DNA from: Nectonema munidae
Lineage: Eukaryota; Nematomorpha; Nectonematoida; Nectonematidae
Direction of reading: 5' to 3'
DNA: 64,000 bases
Assembly: GCA_030549495.1 (NCBI GenBank)
Contig: JAUIRK010000896.1
Location: forward strand, 248,001 to 312,000
Under the pieces are notes generated by a model. It had not been told where the DNA came from, ran no database searches, and worked only from the letters and a program-made list of their open reading frames with translations. Positions 36,150-47,710 of the stretch are shown here, one piece after another (position 1 is the first letter of the stretch; each line of letters opens with the position of its first letter). A program made the position numbers and the translations under genes.

Positions 36150-37050
36150 ATAAATTCTACATACTTGAAATGTATAAAAAACTTTTTATAAGAATAAAAT
36201 TGACATGGGCTGTCATATTTTAATTATTTTGTCAGGTTTGACTAATTTTTATATAAAAAAAAGGAATATAATCAGTAAACACAGCCTACTTGAAAATGGG
36301 TATATGTGTATAAAAAACTTTATATAATTATTCGGATAAGATCTTTCTTTTCGCGATAAATCAATTTTTTGACAGTTTTGTTTGATTTTCATTAAAAAAT
36401 GAATATCACCACTGAATTCAGCATGCTTAGAAATGGGTATATATGTGTAAAAAACTTTATATTATTACTTAGATAAAAAGTTTCTTTATAAGATGAGCTG
36501 TCATATATAAATCAATGATTTGAAACCTTAATTAATTTTTATAAAAAAATGAATATCATCGCTGAATTCGGCATGCTTGAAAATGGGTGTATATGTGTAA
36601 AAAACATTATATAATTATTTAGATAAAACGTTTTTTTTTGACATGAGCTGTCACATATAGGTCAATTTTTTGATAGGTTTGATTGCTCTTCGTAAAAATG
36701 AATATCACCACTGAATTCAGCATATTTGAAAATGGGTAAATATGTGCAAAAAACATTATATAATTATTTAGATAAAAAGTTTCTTTTTTGACATGACCTG
36801 TCACATTTAGATCCATTTTTTGACAGGTTTGATTGATTTTCAAAAAAATGAATATCACCACTGGATTCAGCATATTTGAAAATGGGTATACATGTGTAAA
36901 AAACTTTATATAATTATTTAAATAAAAAGTTCCTTTTTGAGATGAGCTGTCAAATATAGATCAATTTTTTGACAGGTTTGATTGATTTTGATAAAAAATA
37001 GCACAACTGAATTCAGCATATTTGAAATATATATGTAACATTAAAAATAT
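36150..37050. repeat. Satellite array 2, monomer about 149 bp
   Basis: About six monomers with GAATATCACCACTGAATTCA starting at 36,401, 36,550, 36,698 and 36,848, and variants before and after. Each includes GAAAATGGGTATATATGTG and a TTTTTGACAGGTTTGATTGA block. The sequence is different from array 1, but the period is nearly the same. Confidence 0.85.
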
Positions 37051-37284
37051 TTATAAAAACTTATTAATATCTGAGAAAAATAGAGGGGGGGGGGGCACTT
37101 TACGCCCCCTCCCAGCACTTTAGCGGACAAATTTAGCCCAGCACTAATAGGGTTAACATTGTTTCCTAAAATTGGGAGCGTTTTCGTTAGGATTTTATCG
37201 TTCACTCAGCTGTATTTATATATTTGTAACATACATTCTTGTAAAATTATATATATAACAAGGTATAGCAATGCAGTATCAAGG

Positions 37285-37405
37285 GACGATAGGCGTTTCG
37301 TGGGATGGAAAGTCCAGGTAGACCTGGACTCAGCATTCTGGGCGGGCCACGATATCCGAAAGGATGGGTACGAAGGTCAGAAACAAACTTAAGCTTAACT
37401 TAAAA
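37285..37405 (+). repeat. Dispersed short repeat related to 8.4 and 50.2 kb
   Basis: It shares CTGGACTCAGCATT..GGGCGGG and AACTTAAGCTTAACTT with the right-arm copy at 50,205-50,300 (CTGGGCTCAGCATTTCGGG.. and TTCTTAACTTCTTAACTT). A local hairpin GTCCAGGTAGACCTGGAC lies inside. The class is unknown. Confidence 0.45.
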
Positions 37406-37531
37406 AAGGCTGTGGTATCAAGGCAATGTAGAAATCGTTTACTTTTGTAACAAATTCACATATAAACTTATTTATTAAAAATAATTCGAAAATGGAACTT
37501 TGAAATTTTTTTGTGGAAATATATTTTGGTA

Positions 37532-38950
37532 TCAAGGGCATACCAAAAGTTCTTCACAAACTGTTATACTTTTAAAACAAAGAATCAAGAAATAATGAAA
37601 CAAAGATTGGAGTGGACTGTTTGAGGCAGACTAGAATAGTAGGTAGCATTGATTGTCTGCTTTGGAGGGCAGTAGTCCACTTGAATTATGCCATCACAGT
37701 CCCAGAATACAGTCAGCTGAAACTTCTCAACTGATGGAGCTGACTTGGAATGGACAGGCCTGCTCTTTTCTGGGACTTCCCACTGCATGCACTGGCGTTT
37801 GGTCTCGGCATAAAGTAAAGAAGAGGAGTCTCATCAGCTGAGATGATTCGACGCCAAAAGTTGTCCTCAAGCATGTTCAAATTCATGTCACAAAGATCAT
37901 GACGACTTTGGCGTTGTTCTCCTGTCAGCAGTCGAGGCACCCGTGGGTCAGACTAAACACTACAAAACATTCCCAAACAATTCTAAAGCACTACAAAAAA
38001 GAGGGTTTTATAAAAACTCCGAAACACCCAGAAATAACAGGAAGCACCCTAAAACACTTCAAAATACGCCCAAACACATCAAAACACGCCAAATAGTTCT
38101 AAAGCACTACAAAAAAGGGTTAGACTAAAAATCCCAAAACACCTAGAAATTACCGAAAGCACCTCAAAACATCCCCCAAAACGGCAAATAATTCTAAGGC
38201 ACTACAAAAAAAAAACTTAAAAATTCCACAAAACACCCCAAGCATCCCAAAACATTACAAAACACCTTAAAAATTGCAAAAAAACCACAAATATTTCTAA
38301 AGCACTACAAAAAAGATCCTTAAACTTTCGAATTTTTTTTGGGGGTTGTAGTCTAACCATCTTTTTTAAAATACTTTAAAATTATTTGCCGTGTTTTGGG
38401 ATGTTTTGGGGATGTTTTAGTGTGTTTAGTCTGATCGGGCACCCATCATCTTGCACAAACCTTCTTCATTTCCAGCTCCTCTTGAATTATTCTAATCATA
38501 TGTTGCCCGTCTATTTCCATCAAGTATGCCTTTCACAAGATCAATATTTGTGTGAGTCTTTACTGTTGTTGGAGCACCACTGAGTGAGTCATCATCTTCC
38601 AAGGACTGTCTGCCAGATGTAAAACAACTCATCCAACGACTAACAGTTGATCTGTCAGGAGCAGAATTTCCATAATGCAATTTGAGCTTCTTAGCTCCCT
38701 CAGTTGGTGATAAACTCTCTTTTTGCAGGAAATGAATAGTGGCATGCCACTCATTTTTAGTAAAATTAGACATTGTTAAAATTATATCGTCTGAAATTAA
38801 AAAATAATCAATGAAAATCAAAAGATATAAACAAGTACTTTTATAGGCAATTAGTGCGATGACTAATGTCTATAACAGCTGTGACAGATGGCATAAAGTA
38901 AATAATGGAAAATTTAATAGCCATTTGTGCAGAACTTTTTGTATGCCCCT
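37532..38950 (-). mobile_element. mariner element, C-terminally deleted, with nested insertion
   Basis: Terminal repeats GGGCATACCAAAAGTTCTTC (37,536) and, inward from 38,949, GGGGCATACAAAAAGTTCTG are bounded by TA dinucleotides. On the minus strand the N-terminus (38,492-38,776: MSNFTKNEWHATIHFLQKES with HTH, DRSTVSRW) continues through KVCARWVP, then after the nested element RLLTGEQRQSRHDL, ADETPLLYFMP (first catalytic D) and TVFWDCDGIIQVDY (second D). The C-terminal third with the last catalytic D is gone. It is a non-autonomous internal-deletion derivative. Confidence 0.85.
37943..38436. mobile_element. 494-bp non-autonomous element nested in mariner
   Basis: It splits mariner coding sequence exactly between KVCARWVP and RLLT. 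Ends share CAGACTAAACAC in inverted orientation. Flanks AGGCACCC (37,935-37,942) and GGGCACCC (38,437-38,444) form an 8-bp target duplication with one mismatch, hAT-like. The interior is built from degenerate AAAACACCC/ACTACAAAAAAG phrases in direct and inverted order. It carries no ORF. Confidence 0.75.
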
Positions 38951-40659
38951 TATTCCAGTGACTATTGTCCTTTTATTTTAATAGCAATACTATATTTATC
39001 TCAAAAACTTATTCGCCAAAATTTTCAGGAACCCCTTCCTTGGAGAGATAAATAGAGCTTCGTTAAGAATACTCTACTTTAGAGTAAACATTAGATAAGA
39101 AATATATGTTAAATGTAAAGGAACAAAAATATTTGTCAACTACTCGAACTTTATCATGCTACACTATTATCTTTAATTTTATTGCATGTGAATCACAGAT
39201 AACTTCTAGGTAAATATATCACATCTGAAATATTTTTGCATTTGACCTTGAAGTTAGTTTATTCAAGCGAATAAAGGATAATTTCATTTAAATCTTCATT
39301 TTCCAAACATGAACAGCAAAAGATCTTTGCCATTACTCTTTCTTTCCTTGGTAAAATTTTTATAAAATTTTATAATTTGTATCAAGACTTTTTCTTTTTA
39401 AGGAATTTATCATTTTTTCATCAAGGGTAATAAATTAAAATTTAAAAAATAAAAACATCTAACTATGTTTCATAATCGAATATTTTTAAATCTTCACGAA
39501 AAAATAATATAAATTGTAATAGTGAGGACTAATTTTAGTATTATACTTGAACTGAACAAATTAACTAAATGAATTTAATAGTTAAATCAATAAAAACTCA
39601 CTAATATAAATATCAAACCTATGAAACTAGGTATATACGTCAAAAGTAAAATCGGAGCAGTATATCAATCGTCTAATAAAATGATTATGAAGGAAACTCA
39701 CAACACACCTTAAAGGATGAATAATAATCAATTAAATTGACGCTTATTGAAAATTATCAATTTTACGAAAGGAAATTTAAGCCTTTGAGGACAAGACTTA
39801 TGAAGTCTATTCGTTTGAATTGAATTTTAAATATTCAAAGGAGACGATTCTCATTTTGTTGGATACTGATGTCCCTGGTCTTTAATAAAAGGTTATCTCA
39901 TTAGTCGTAAAACAAAATGCTATTAAAGAACATTCAAACCATCAAAGAAGGAATTTTCTTCATTTTGGAAAGAATTCTGAAATACGGTTCAAAAATCATA
40001 ATTTAAGCTCTTTTAACCTCATAAATTTTCGCTAACAAAAAGATAGAACTGTTTAAAAAAGAAACTAAAAGAGCTATGTATAGATAACTACTTATCTGAT
40101 TGTGTTTCTGTGAAATGTTATTTGTGTTCTTTTCCTTAAAACAGGTTCTATCATTTTTCACTGAAATTGGTATTCAATTTTCGCATCTATATTTTATAAA
40201 TATTTATTCATAATGCTTCAATCCATACGCTCTTGTTCACTTTAAATTGTCATTATAATTTACTACTATTTGCTATATACCCTTTTACATAATATATGAT
40301 TTTACATTTTACATAAAATGAGTGATTTTTTTCACATTAGCTGCTTTCTGGATTTTTGAAAATGGCGCCGTATAATGGATCATGGCATCAAGATTTCCTG
40401 TTCATATTATTACACTTATAACTTACTTCATTATTCTATTTTAACCGGTTATCAACCACAGTCGACATATGTCCACTTTACAAAATGTGAATCGTCTGCG
40501 TTTATTAATGCTTTTTAATACAAATCTTCTGCTTTATACCAGATATCGTCTGATTATTGTGGTCGTTAACGGGTTAATTAAATACAAAAAGTCCTCCTTT
40601 CTCATAAAATTGATTAGGAGATATATTTTCACCATATATACTTATAGGATTTTCTTTGT
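38951..40659. other. AT-rich intergenic, no gene seen
   Basis: Open frames here are short and compositionally driven. Confidence 0.4.
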
Positions 40660-40699
40660 TTTCATTATTTTGCCTAAATTGTGTTTAACATTTCTTTTC

Positions 40700-41240
40700 T
40701 CTCTAAAAATCTCATAAGTCCCATTTTGGAATATGGTAACATCGTAGCTTTTTGTTATCATATTTATGATGCTGTAAACATTGAAAGAGTCCAAAGGACT
40801 TTTACCAAAAAGATTCTTGGATTAAAAGAACTTGGTTATAAGGAAAGACTGAAAAAATAAATTTGCCTTCCATGATGTACAGATTCAAAAGAAGAGATAT
40901 GATTACAGTGTACCACATTGTAAATGGGTACTTGAAGATAACTCCGAACGATTTCATACATACAAGTTTCAAAAGTCTCATTGCAAAGAGTGATATCTAA
41001 AAAGATTTTTCTCTCAGCGTATGATCAACGATTGGAACTCCTTGCCTGATTATATTGTTCAATCCTTGAATGTTTTCAAGAATAGACTAGATGGCTTTTG
41101 GAAGGAAAAAATGTTTGATCACTTTTAATACCTCTTATACTTGAATTTTTTCCATCTGCACTTTAAGATAGGATAATGATCTATTATTATGCGATATTTT
41201 ATAGGTTTTTTTCGCAAATAAAAGTATGTTATGTTTGAAT
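40700..41240 (+). pseudogene. LINE reverse transcriptase 3' remnant
   Basis: Coding pieces PILEYGNIVAF, VQRTFTKKILGLKELGY, ERLKK, then MYRFKRRDMITVYHIVNGYL and RVINDWNSLPDYIVQSLNVF follow the order of the C-terminal region after the RT domain in Jockey/CR1-group LINEs. Several frame changes separate them. It is a 5'-truncated relic, unrelated in sequence to the 10.7-kb LINE apart from the shared family plan. Confidence 0.75.
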
Positions 41241-41899
41241 GATTGAAAAAGTATATTTCTAAATTTAGTATATGGCGAAAAAGATTATGAAACAACGGCC
41301 TATTATTTCATTAGATTTGAAGACCTCGACTAGAACAGTGCTCATCTGAAAAGAATAATTTTTATTAAGCTATAGTTATTAATAATTTAGTTAAAATCGG
41401 GAACTTTAAATACATATTATATGCATAACCTTTAAAATATATTATTCAAGTTAAATCATTTTAACTAAATGTTATATGAGCTTGGATAAATCTAAAAAGT
41501 TTTATTGGCTGAGTATAGTTTATATAAAGCTTAAAACATTTTTTTTAAATATTCTCAGTTCACAGACTTTGTACTTACATTTTGATATTTGTTATACAAA
41601 GAAAGTTGTCAAGTTAAACTTTATTTTGTATACTTAGTGACATTTTTGCAAATATTTTTAATATATTTTTATAAAAATTTATATTTAGATACAAGTTACA
41701 GAGCAAATTGGTATAAGTTTAATTTAATTTTACTCTTAATTTTATTCTGACTTTTTTTCCGTTTTTAAACATCAGAAACTAAATTTTTATTCTTTTTAAA
41801 AGAAATTTAATAAAACTATCTTTTAAGCGAATACATTTTATATTCTATTGTAAACATATTTAACGAAACGTTAATAATTACTATTTTGTATTTGAAAAG
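41241..41899. other. AT-rich sequence upstream of Kunitz exon
   Basis: Probably intron or upstream region of the inhibitor gene. No other exon is recognised. Confidence 0.4.
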
Positions 41900-42073
41900 A
41901 TGTTTGTTCTTTGAAAATGGACGCAGGACTTTGTCTAGCTTACATGCCAAGATACTTTTTCAACTCAGCGACCCAAAATTGTGAACAATTTGTTTATGGA
42001 GGATGTGGAGGCAATGAAAATAACTTTAAAAGCAAAGAACAATGTGAGAAAAAATGTCAAGTTTCTACAAATG
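41900..42073 (+). CDS. Kunitz/BPTI domain exon of a secreted inhibitor gene
   Basis: All six Kunitz cysteines are present: VCSLKMDAGLC..YMPRYFFNS..NCEQFVYGGCGGNENNF..KEQCEKKC. The AG acceptor at 41,898-41,899 and donor G|GTATTA at 42,073-42,074 give a phase 1-1 exon, the usual form for shuffled Kunitz modules. The P1-type region after the second cysteine reads LAY, so it is not an evident trypsin-type Lys/Arg site. Joined to the TY exon at 47,493 the split codon reads GAT, keeping the frame (VSTN-D-KPC). Upstream exons, including a signal peptide, are not recognised nearby. A secreted protease inhibitor is likely; the family assignment is strong, the target protease is unknown. Confidence 0.85.
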
Positions 42074-43209
42074 GTATTATTGCATTTTTGAAAAACTTTA
42101 TCATAAAAAATACAGTGTATTATATATTTAAAATTTTAATGAGCATAAAGTGATATTCTAAACAAACGTGTTTTAACTTTTTTTTATATGTTAGAAAAAT
42201 TTTATGTCAACTATTTGTAGATGAATACATTTTCATTAGAATTACAGAAAACTACGCAAAATTGATTATTTTGTCCATACTCCGCACAATATGATATTTT
42301 TCATTACTATTTGATTTTTTCATTCTATGCAAACCTTTTTACTTTCATTAGCTCAATAACGTAGGTACAATTAAGAAATAATGAAAATTCTACTCTAATT
42401 TCTTAGATTCCACATTAAATTATTTAAAACTAAAAAAATGGACAATTAAAAATTTATATTCAATTTTAATGTAAAAGCAGTTGTTCTAATTCAAACTTTG
42501 AGAAATTTAAAGATATATAAAAAAGCAGCTATTTAAAACCCCATGTTGGTTTCCAAATGTCTTTATACTTCTCAAATTTGATCGCTTATGGTGTTCTTTC
42601 TTTGGTCGATGTTGTGTAATTATTTTATTCAAGTTGGTAAAATAATTATAGATTTTTCTTTATTGCACTACTTTTGATTAGATGCAACTATTTAAAACTA
42701 ATTTTAATATTTTAAAAATTAAAAGTTCCTTTCATAAATCACATTCATTTTTTACTATATAGTTTTAAATTGTAAGATAAAATTTGTTAATATTTTGACT
42801 ATTTTTACTTATATTTTTTTAATGTAATTAAGTTTGTTTTATATAGTTTTAAATGACTATTTTCATAATGGCAGTGTTTTTTAACATTTCGTTAATCGAG
42901 CTCGCTTTAAGAAAAGTTTAGTGACCACTACTAGAAGGAAGCAAAACATTCTCTAGTTACGTAAAAAAACGTATTAATAAGTTTCATGTAAAAACTAGAC
43001 ATTTTTATGAAGAAAACCAATTATTAAAACTCGTATTATTTATGGATCTTTGTTTTAACAAAACGTTGCATTAAATATATAGGCCGAACATTAGATCAGG
43101 GCAAATTTCATCAAAATTTTAAATTTTCCTAAAAACTACTATAACTAAGCTTAGCCAATATAGCAAAATTTTTAAAAAAATTAAAAATTTGAAGAGAGAA
43201 CACAAAACC

Positions 43210-45460
43210 GTTTTCATGCCAATGTTCCCATGTGGGAACATATCTAAAAAAATGAAAAAATAGCATGTTTATATTCTTTAATAATTTTTTTTTAATTTTT
43301 TTATATATTGATAGTTCCTAATATAAAAATAAAATTCATTTATTAAATTTTATTTTTTTATTTTTCTATGAGAATGGGTCAAATTTTGTTTTTTTACTTA
43401 CTAAGTACACTTACTTTGTTCCTCAATTTTAAACAAAAAAAAAGCTATTATAATTTTTTTAAATATTTTTATAATGTATATATATATAAGAATATTAATT
43501 TTATATAAAAAATAATTTCCAAAAAAAAATTTGTTAAAAATTAAAACTTAAAATTTATGTTCCCATATGGGAACACTGGCAGTCTTTATACAAATAAAAA
43601 AAATTTTATAATATTTTTAAATTTTAAGTTTTATTATATTTTAAACTTTTTTTGCTCTAATTTTAGAATTTTACTTTAGTTTATACTTTTAAAATGTCTT
43701 CTTTTCCTTTACTTAATGATGCTATTGATCACGGTGAATTTTTTAATAAAACTCAAGATATCGTGGTACTCCCACCAGATCTTCCAAATTCAGATTGTGA
43801 TAGCGAATCTGAAAATATTAACGCAAATTTGGAAGATATTAGCTTATTTGAACCAGCAGGTAAACTTGAAGTTTTTTCTGATGATTATTCATACGATAAT
43901 GAAGTCACGAAACCAAGTAAAAAGAAATCTAAATTCCCATCTGTTAAATGGAAAAAAACAGAATGTTTTCAGGGTTCCTTATTGAATACTTTTTCTGAAG
44001 ATGTCAACGATTTATACCGTTTATATCATAACAAGACTCCTTTTCAACTTTGGAATCTGTTTTTTACAAAAGAAATAGTTGAAAATATAACTTATCAAAC
44101 AAAAGTATTTGCAATGCGTGATAATAATGATTCTTCTTTTCAGCTTACTGAGCAAGATATTCTTAATTTTTTGGGTATTGTATTGCTATCTGGGTATCAT
44201 ATACTTCCAAGTGAGCAAGATTATTGGTCTAATCAACCAGACTTGGGAGTTCAATTAGTATCTCAAACAATGAGTAGAAATAAATTTTTAAAAATAAAAC
44301 AAAATTTGCACTTCAATGATAACAGGAATTTAGACCCAAATGACAAAATGTCTAAAGTAAGACCATTATTCGATGATTTAAATAAATCTTTAATTCATTT
44401 TGGAATTTTTCACTCAAATTTGAGCATTGACGAAAGTATGGTACCATATTTTGGAAGACATAGTTCAAAAATGTTTATCAAAGGAAAGCCTATTCGATTT
44501 GGTTACAAGATTTGGTGTCTCTGCGGTTCCGATGGCTATCCATATTTTCTGAAAATATATTGCGGAAAAAACAATGAAAAAAGAAAAGAGGGTCTTGGAG
44601 CAACTGTTGTAAATGAAATGCTTGAAAAGGTAAAAGTTTTATCTAATATAGAAAACCATGTCTTTTACTTCGATAATTTGTTTACAAGTTATCAACTGTT
44701 AAAGGAATTGAAAACTCAAAATGCCAAAGCAATTGGAACAGTAAGAAAAAACAGATGCATGCGGGCTTATGTTTTTATGTCTCAAAAATTAAAATTACGT
44801 GGAGAATTTGATTATTGTTGTGATGGCGATGTTTATTTTTGTAAGTGGAATGATAATTCTGAAGTTTTAATTGGTAGCAACTTTATAGGACATAGTCCTA
44901 TTGGTATATCATTCAGAAGAATTAAAAAACAAGGAAGCGTTACTATAAAAACACTCAACTTAATTAAAATGTATAAATTTGGTATGGGAGGAGTAGACGT
45001 TTTTGATCGTCTTTTATCCTCATATAGGCCAATGATTCGTGGAAAAAATAGTACTGGCCTTTGTTTGTACATTCTTTGAATGTATCAATAGTTTCTGCTT
45101 GGTTGTTTTATTGCAAGTTGCACTCTAAAGAAAAATTGTCTCACTTAGAATTTAGAAGAAGCATTACTTTATGTTTACTAAATACGAAACATCCTAAAAA
45201 TAAAAATGGAAAAAAAGTAAACTTACCACCAGATATACGATTTGATGACATCGATCACACTAAAGTTTCTACTACCTAAGCAAGATGTAAAGTTTGTTTA
45301 AAAAATACACGTATAATGTGTTCTAAGTGCCAAATTCGTCTTCATGCTGATAAAGGCTCTAAGTGTTTTGATTTATATCATAAAAAAATAAACTTTTTTT
45401 TTATTTTGCATTTTGCACTAATCCTTACAGTGTTCCCACATGGGAACATTCGTATAAAAT
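43210..45460 (+). mobile_element. piggyBac element PB4 (near-intact)
   Basis: It is bounded by the inverted motif AATGTTCCCATGTGGGAACA at 43,221 and, reading inward on the minus strand, at about 45,450. A third copy of this palindrome (TGTTCCCATATGGGAACACTG) lies at 43,559, so the left end could instead be there. No clean TTAA duplication was found at either limit. It contains one transposase gene and is present only in the right arm. Confidence 0.75.
43694..45400 (+). CDS. piggyBac transposase PB4, one frameshift and one stop
   Basis: The ATG at 43,694 opens an acidic N-terminus (SDCDSESENINANLEDI). The catalytic domain shows LSIDESMVPYFGRHSSKMF (first D), YFDNLFTSYQLLKEL (second D), AIGTVRKNR and GMGGVDVFDRLLSSYRP (third D). 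The first frame runs to 45,079 (461 residues). A frame change near 45,060 leads to FVHSLNVSIVSAWLFY in the next frame, then a stop near 45,278 precedes a cysteine-rich tail (CKVCLKN..MCSKCQIRLH). It is the best-preserved piggyBac in the spacer and right-arm intron, and young. Confidence 0.88.
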
Positions 45461-47450
45461 CAAACTAATTTCTAGAAAAAAAAATTAACGAGTGAATTCT
45501 ATCCTTTTTATATAAAATAAAATCAAAAAAATATAACTTTCAAAAATATTTACTTATATTTTATGAGTGGCATGAAAAAGGTTAAATTCATCTACAATTT
45601 TTTGGTTAAATAGTACATGGTTTTAACTGCTTGATTGGCTAAATTTATTTATTAATTAAATAGTCATACAACATTTAAATTTGGATTTTTTTAATTTACG
45701 CAGTAAAATGTAAATTTGTGGCTACTGTTTTAAAATAGCACCTGTAAGCTTTCTTTTTTATCTGGGAGCAAAATAAAATAACCAGAATGTTCGCAATATA
45801 ATTTAAGAATATACTTTTTGTTCATAAAAATCGTAATTTAAGAGTATGTATGTAAGATTCATCTTTATATTGTTTTAAATAAGCATCTAAAATATGGGGC
45901 GTCAGTAGGATTGATTAGATGCTGGATTCGATAACGTCTTGCGTTCGATCGCGCATCAAGCCTTCTTTCCTCAAAATTCGATATAAGCAAGTGTGCCTCC
46001 TCAATTAAAACATCCTCTCAATATCAATTGATCTTTATCTGTTAGTTAAGTTCGATGAGATGAGTTGTTTCACAACAATAATTTTAATTAATATTTAATC
46101 AGCCTCTTAATCACATTGTAACTTATACAATAATCTTTTCAAAGGGTGGATTTAAAAACTCTGAAGGTCCCTTGGTGATTTAAGACCCCGGGTCCGCCAC
46201 CTGTCTCTAGCGATTTTTTTTAATTTTACAATGGTATTTATTGCGCAAAATTCGATAGGGAGTAATGGCCTTTTTTTTAAATTTAATATAATCTTTTATA
46301 AATAGATAAAAATGGCTATGTTTTTCAAATAATTTTAAATATTAAATTTGTGGTCTCATTTCGTGGGGACAGACATTCGTCTATTTTTAAAGATGAAAAA
46401 CCTCTACAAGTCAAGTCTCTATATTATCAAAACTTTTCGACTAATTGTTTAAGAGCAAAAGGAAAACATATTTAAGCATAAATGTCAATTTGACGGCATT
46501 TTGAATTTACTGGTGATATATTTTTTGCAGCAAACACAATCAAACAAACCTCTTGAAAATTTAATCAAATACGACACCATACCTACAATTATCTTCATGA
46601 ACAATAACTAGGTAAGAATGTAATTGATTTAAGCGTAAGGAGATTTATTCAGCCTCAGGACAATTGGGCAACTGTAATATATACAGTTATCATTGAGTTA
46701 AAGAAGAATTGTCCGAAGGCCTAATTGCTATGAGGCCAGATTGCCTATGAACGATATAAATTAAGTTCATACTCAATTTGTCCTTATTTAATTACTACAT
46801 TATTTATAATCTATTTAAATTTTAAGGCGAATATTGCATATTTTTGCTCTGTGAAATTTTTTGACCCCCATGACAATACTGATTACGCCTCTGCCCGTAC
46901 ATCAGTCTGGCAATCTCTGCGCTTACATAATCAGACATGTGTGAGAACTAAACCATTAATTAAAGAAGATAGAGTGAAATTTAGAGTTTTCCAAATTAAT
47001 TAAAATATAAGAAAATAGTATAATAAATAAGATTCCTTTTTGTATCGGAGGAAGGGCTTGATTTTTTTGCAACACCTCTGGCTGGCTACATTTCTGAATA
47101 ATAACGGACTAATTAAGTAAAAATTTACTCTGATAAACAAATTATTTATATGATTAACTGATAAACGAACCAACTCATTAATTTGAAGTTAAATTAATTC
47201 TTACTCATTAGCTAATCAAATAAATAATTATCTAAAAAGTTAATCTTATTAAAAATTTTGACTGTGTTTCGAAAAATATTTTAGTCGAACAGCTGCGATT
47301 CGGGTAATTTTTCGAACAACCAAATTGAATAATGGAAATATTTGAAGAATATGTAGAATGAAAAACCCATAAAATATTTCATATCCTAGTAAAAAATGGA
47401 GATATTTTGAAACATCTATAAAAGACATAAAGATAAAAACGATTATAACA
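45461..47450. other. Rest of right-arm-specific intron DNA
   Basis: AT-rich, no gene. Contains a tRNA-like SINE head near 45,900 and hAT-like terminal motifs: GGGTCCGCCACCTG near 46,190 and GATTACGCCTCTG at 46,881-46,893. Confidence 0.45.
45895..45965 (+). repeat. tRNA-like SINE head
   Basis: A-box-like GTCAGTAGGATTG (45,901) and B-box-like GCGTTCGATCGC (45,941) have tRNA-like spacing. No complete cloverleaf was seen. Confidence 0.4.
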
Positions 47451-47492
47451 AAAATATTTTGCAAATTTATATTCAAAAATCATCATATTTAG

Positions 47493-47710
47493 ATAAACCT
47501 TGTTTGAAAAAAGTTAAAGAATGTGAAGAGGACATTAAAGCTGGTGTACAAGACTTAGAGTGTCCCGAATGTTTAGAAAATGGAGAATTTAATCCTGTCC
47601 AATGCAGATATGGAGAGGCTCCTGGCTGTTTTTGCGTTGATTCAAATGGAAATTCTATCGAAGGAACGTTCACTAGAGATCCTTGGAATAGAGATAATAA
47701 AATTTGCTAA
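47493..47710 (+). CDS. Thyroglobulin type-1 terminal exon
   Basis: The AG acceptor at 47,491-47,492 and the stop TAA at 47,708-47,710 define a last exon entered in phase 1. It encodes KPCLKKVKECEEDIKAG.., then ECPECLENGEFNPVQCRYGE, APGCFCVDSNGNSIEGT and NRDNKIC. The core CWCV of TY-1 domains is CFCV here; the QC, C-x-C and G-x-x-I-x-GT marks are conserved. TY domains often inhibit papain-like cysteine proteases, so a Kunitz-TY protein could target two protease classes; that is inference. The extra cysteines retained here are partly lost in the left copy. Confidence 0.85.

Larger units (their letters stand above)
42074..47492 (+). other. Intron between Kunitz and TY exons, with insertions
   Basis: It begins GTATTA and ends CATATTTAG. 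The inner duplication boundary falls at about 42,664 within it. The segment 42,819-47,450 is absent from the left arm, where the flanks are only about 20 bp apart, and includes piggyBac PB4. Confidence 0.7.

Noticed and set aside
36619-36873. Minus-strand ORF in satellite array 2
   Set aside because: It spans monomers of a tandem repeat; the repeated peptide is a by-product of the DNA repeat.
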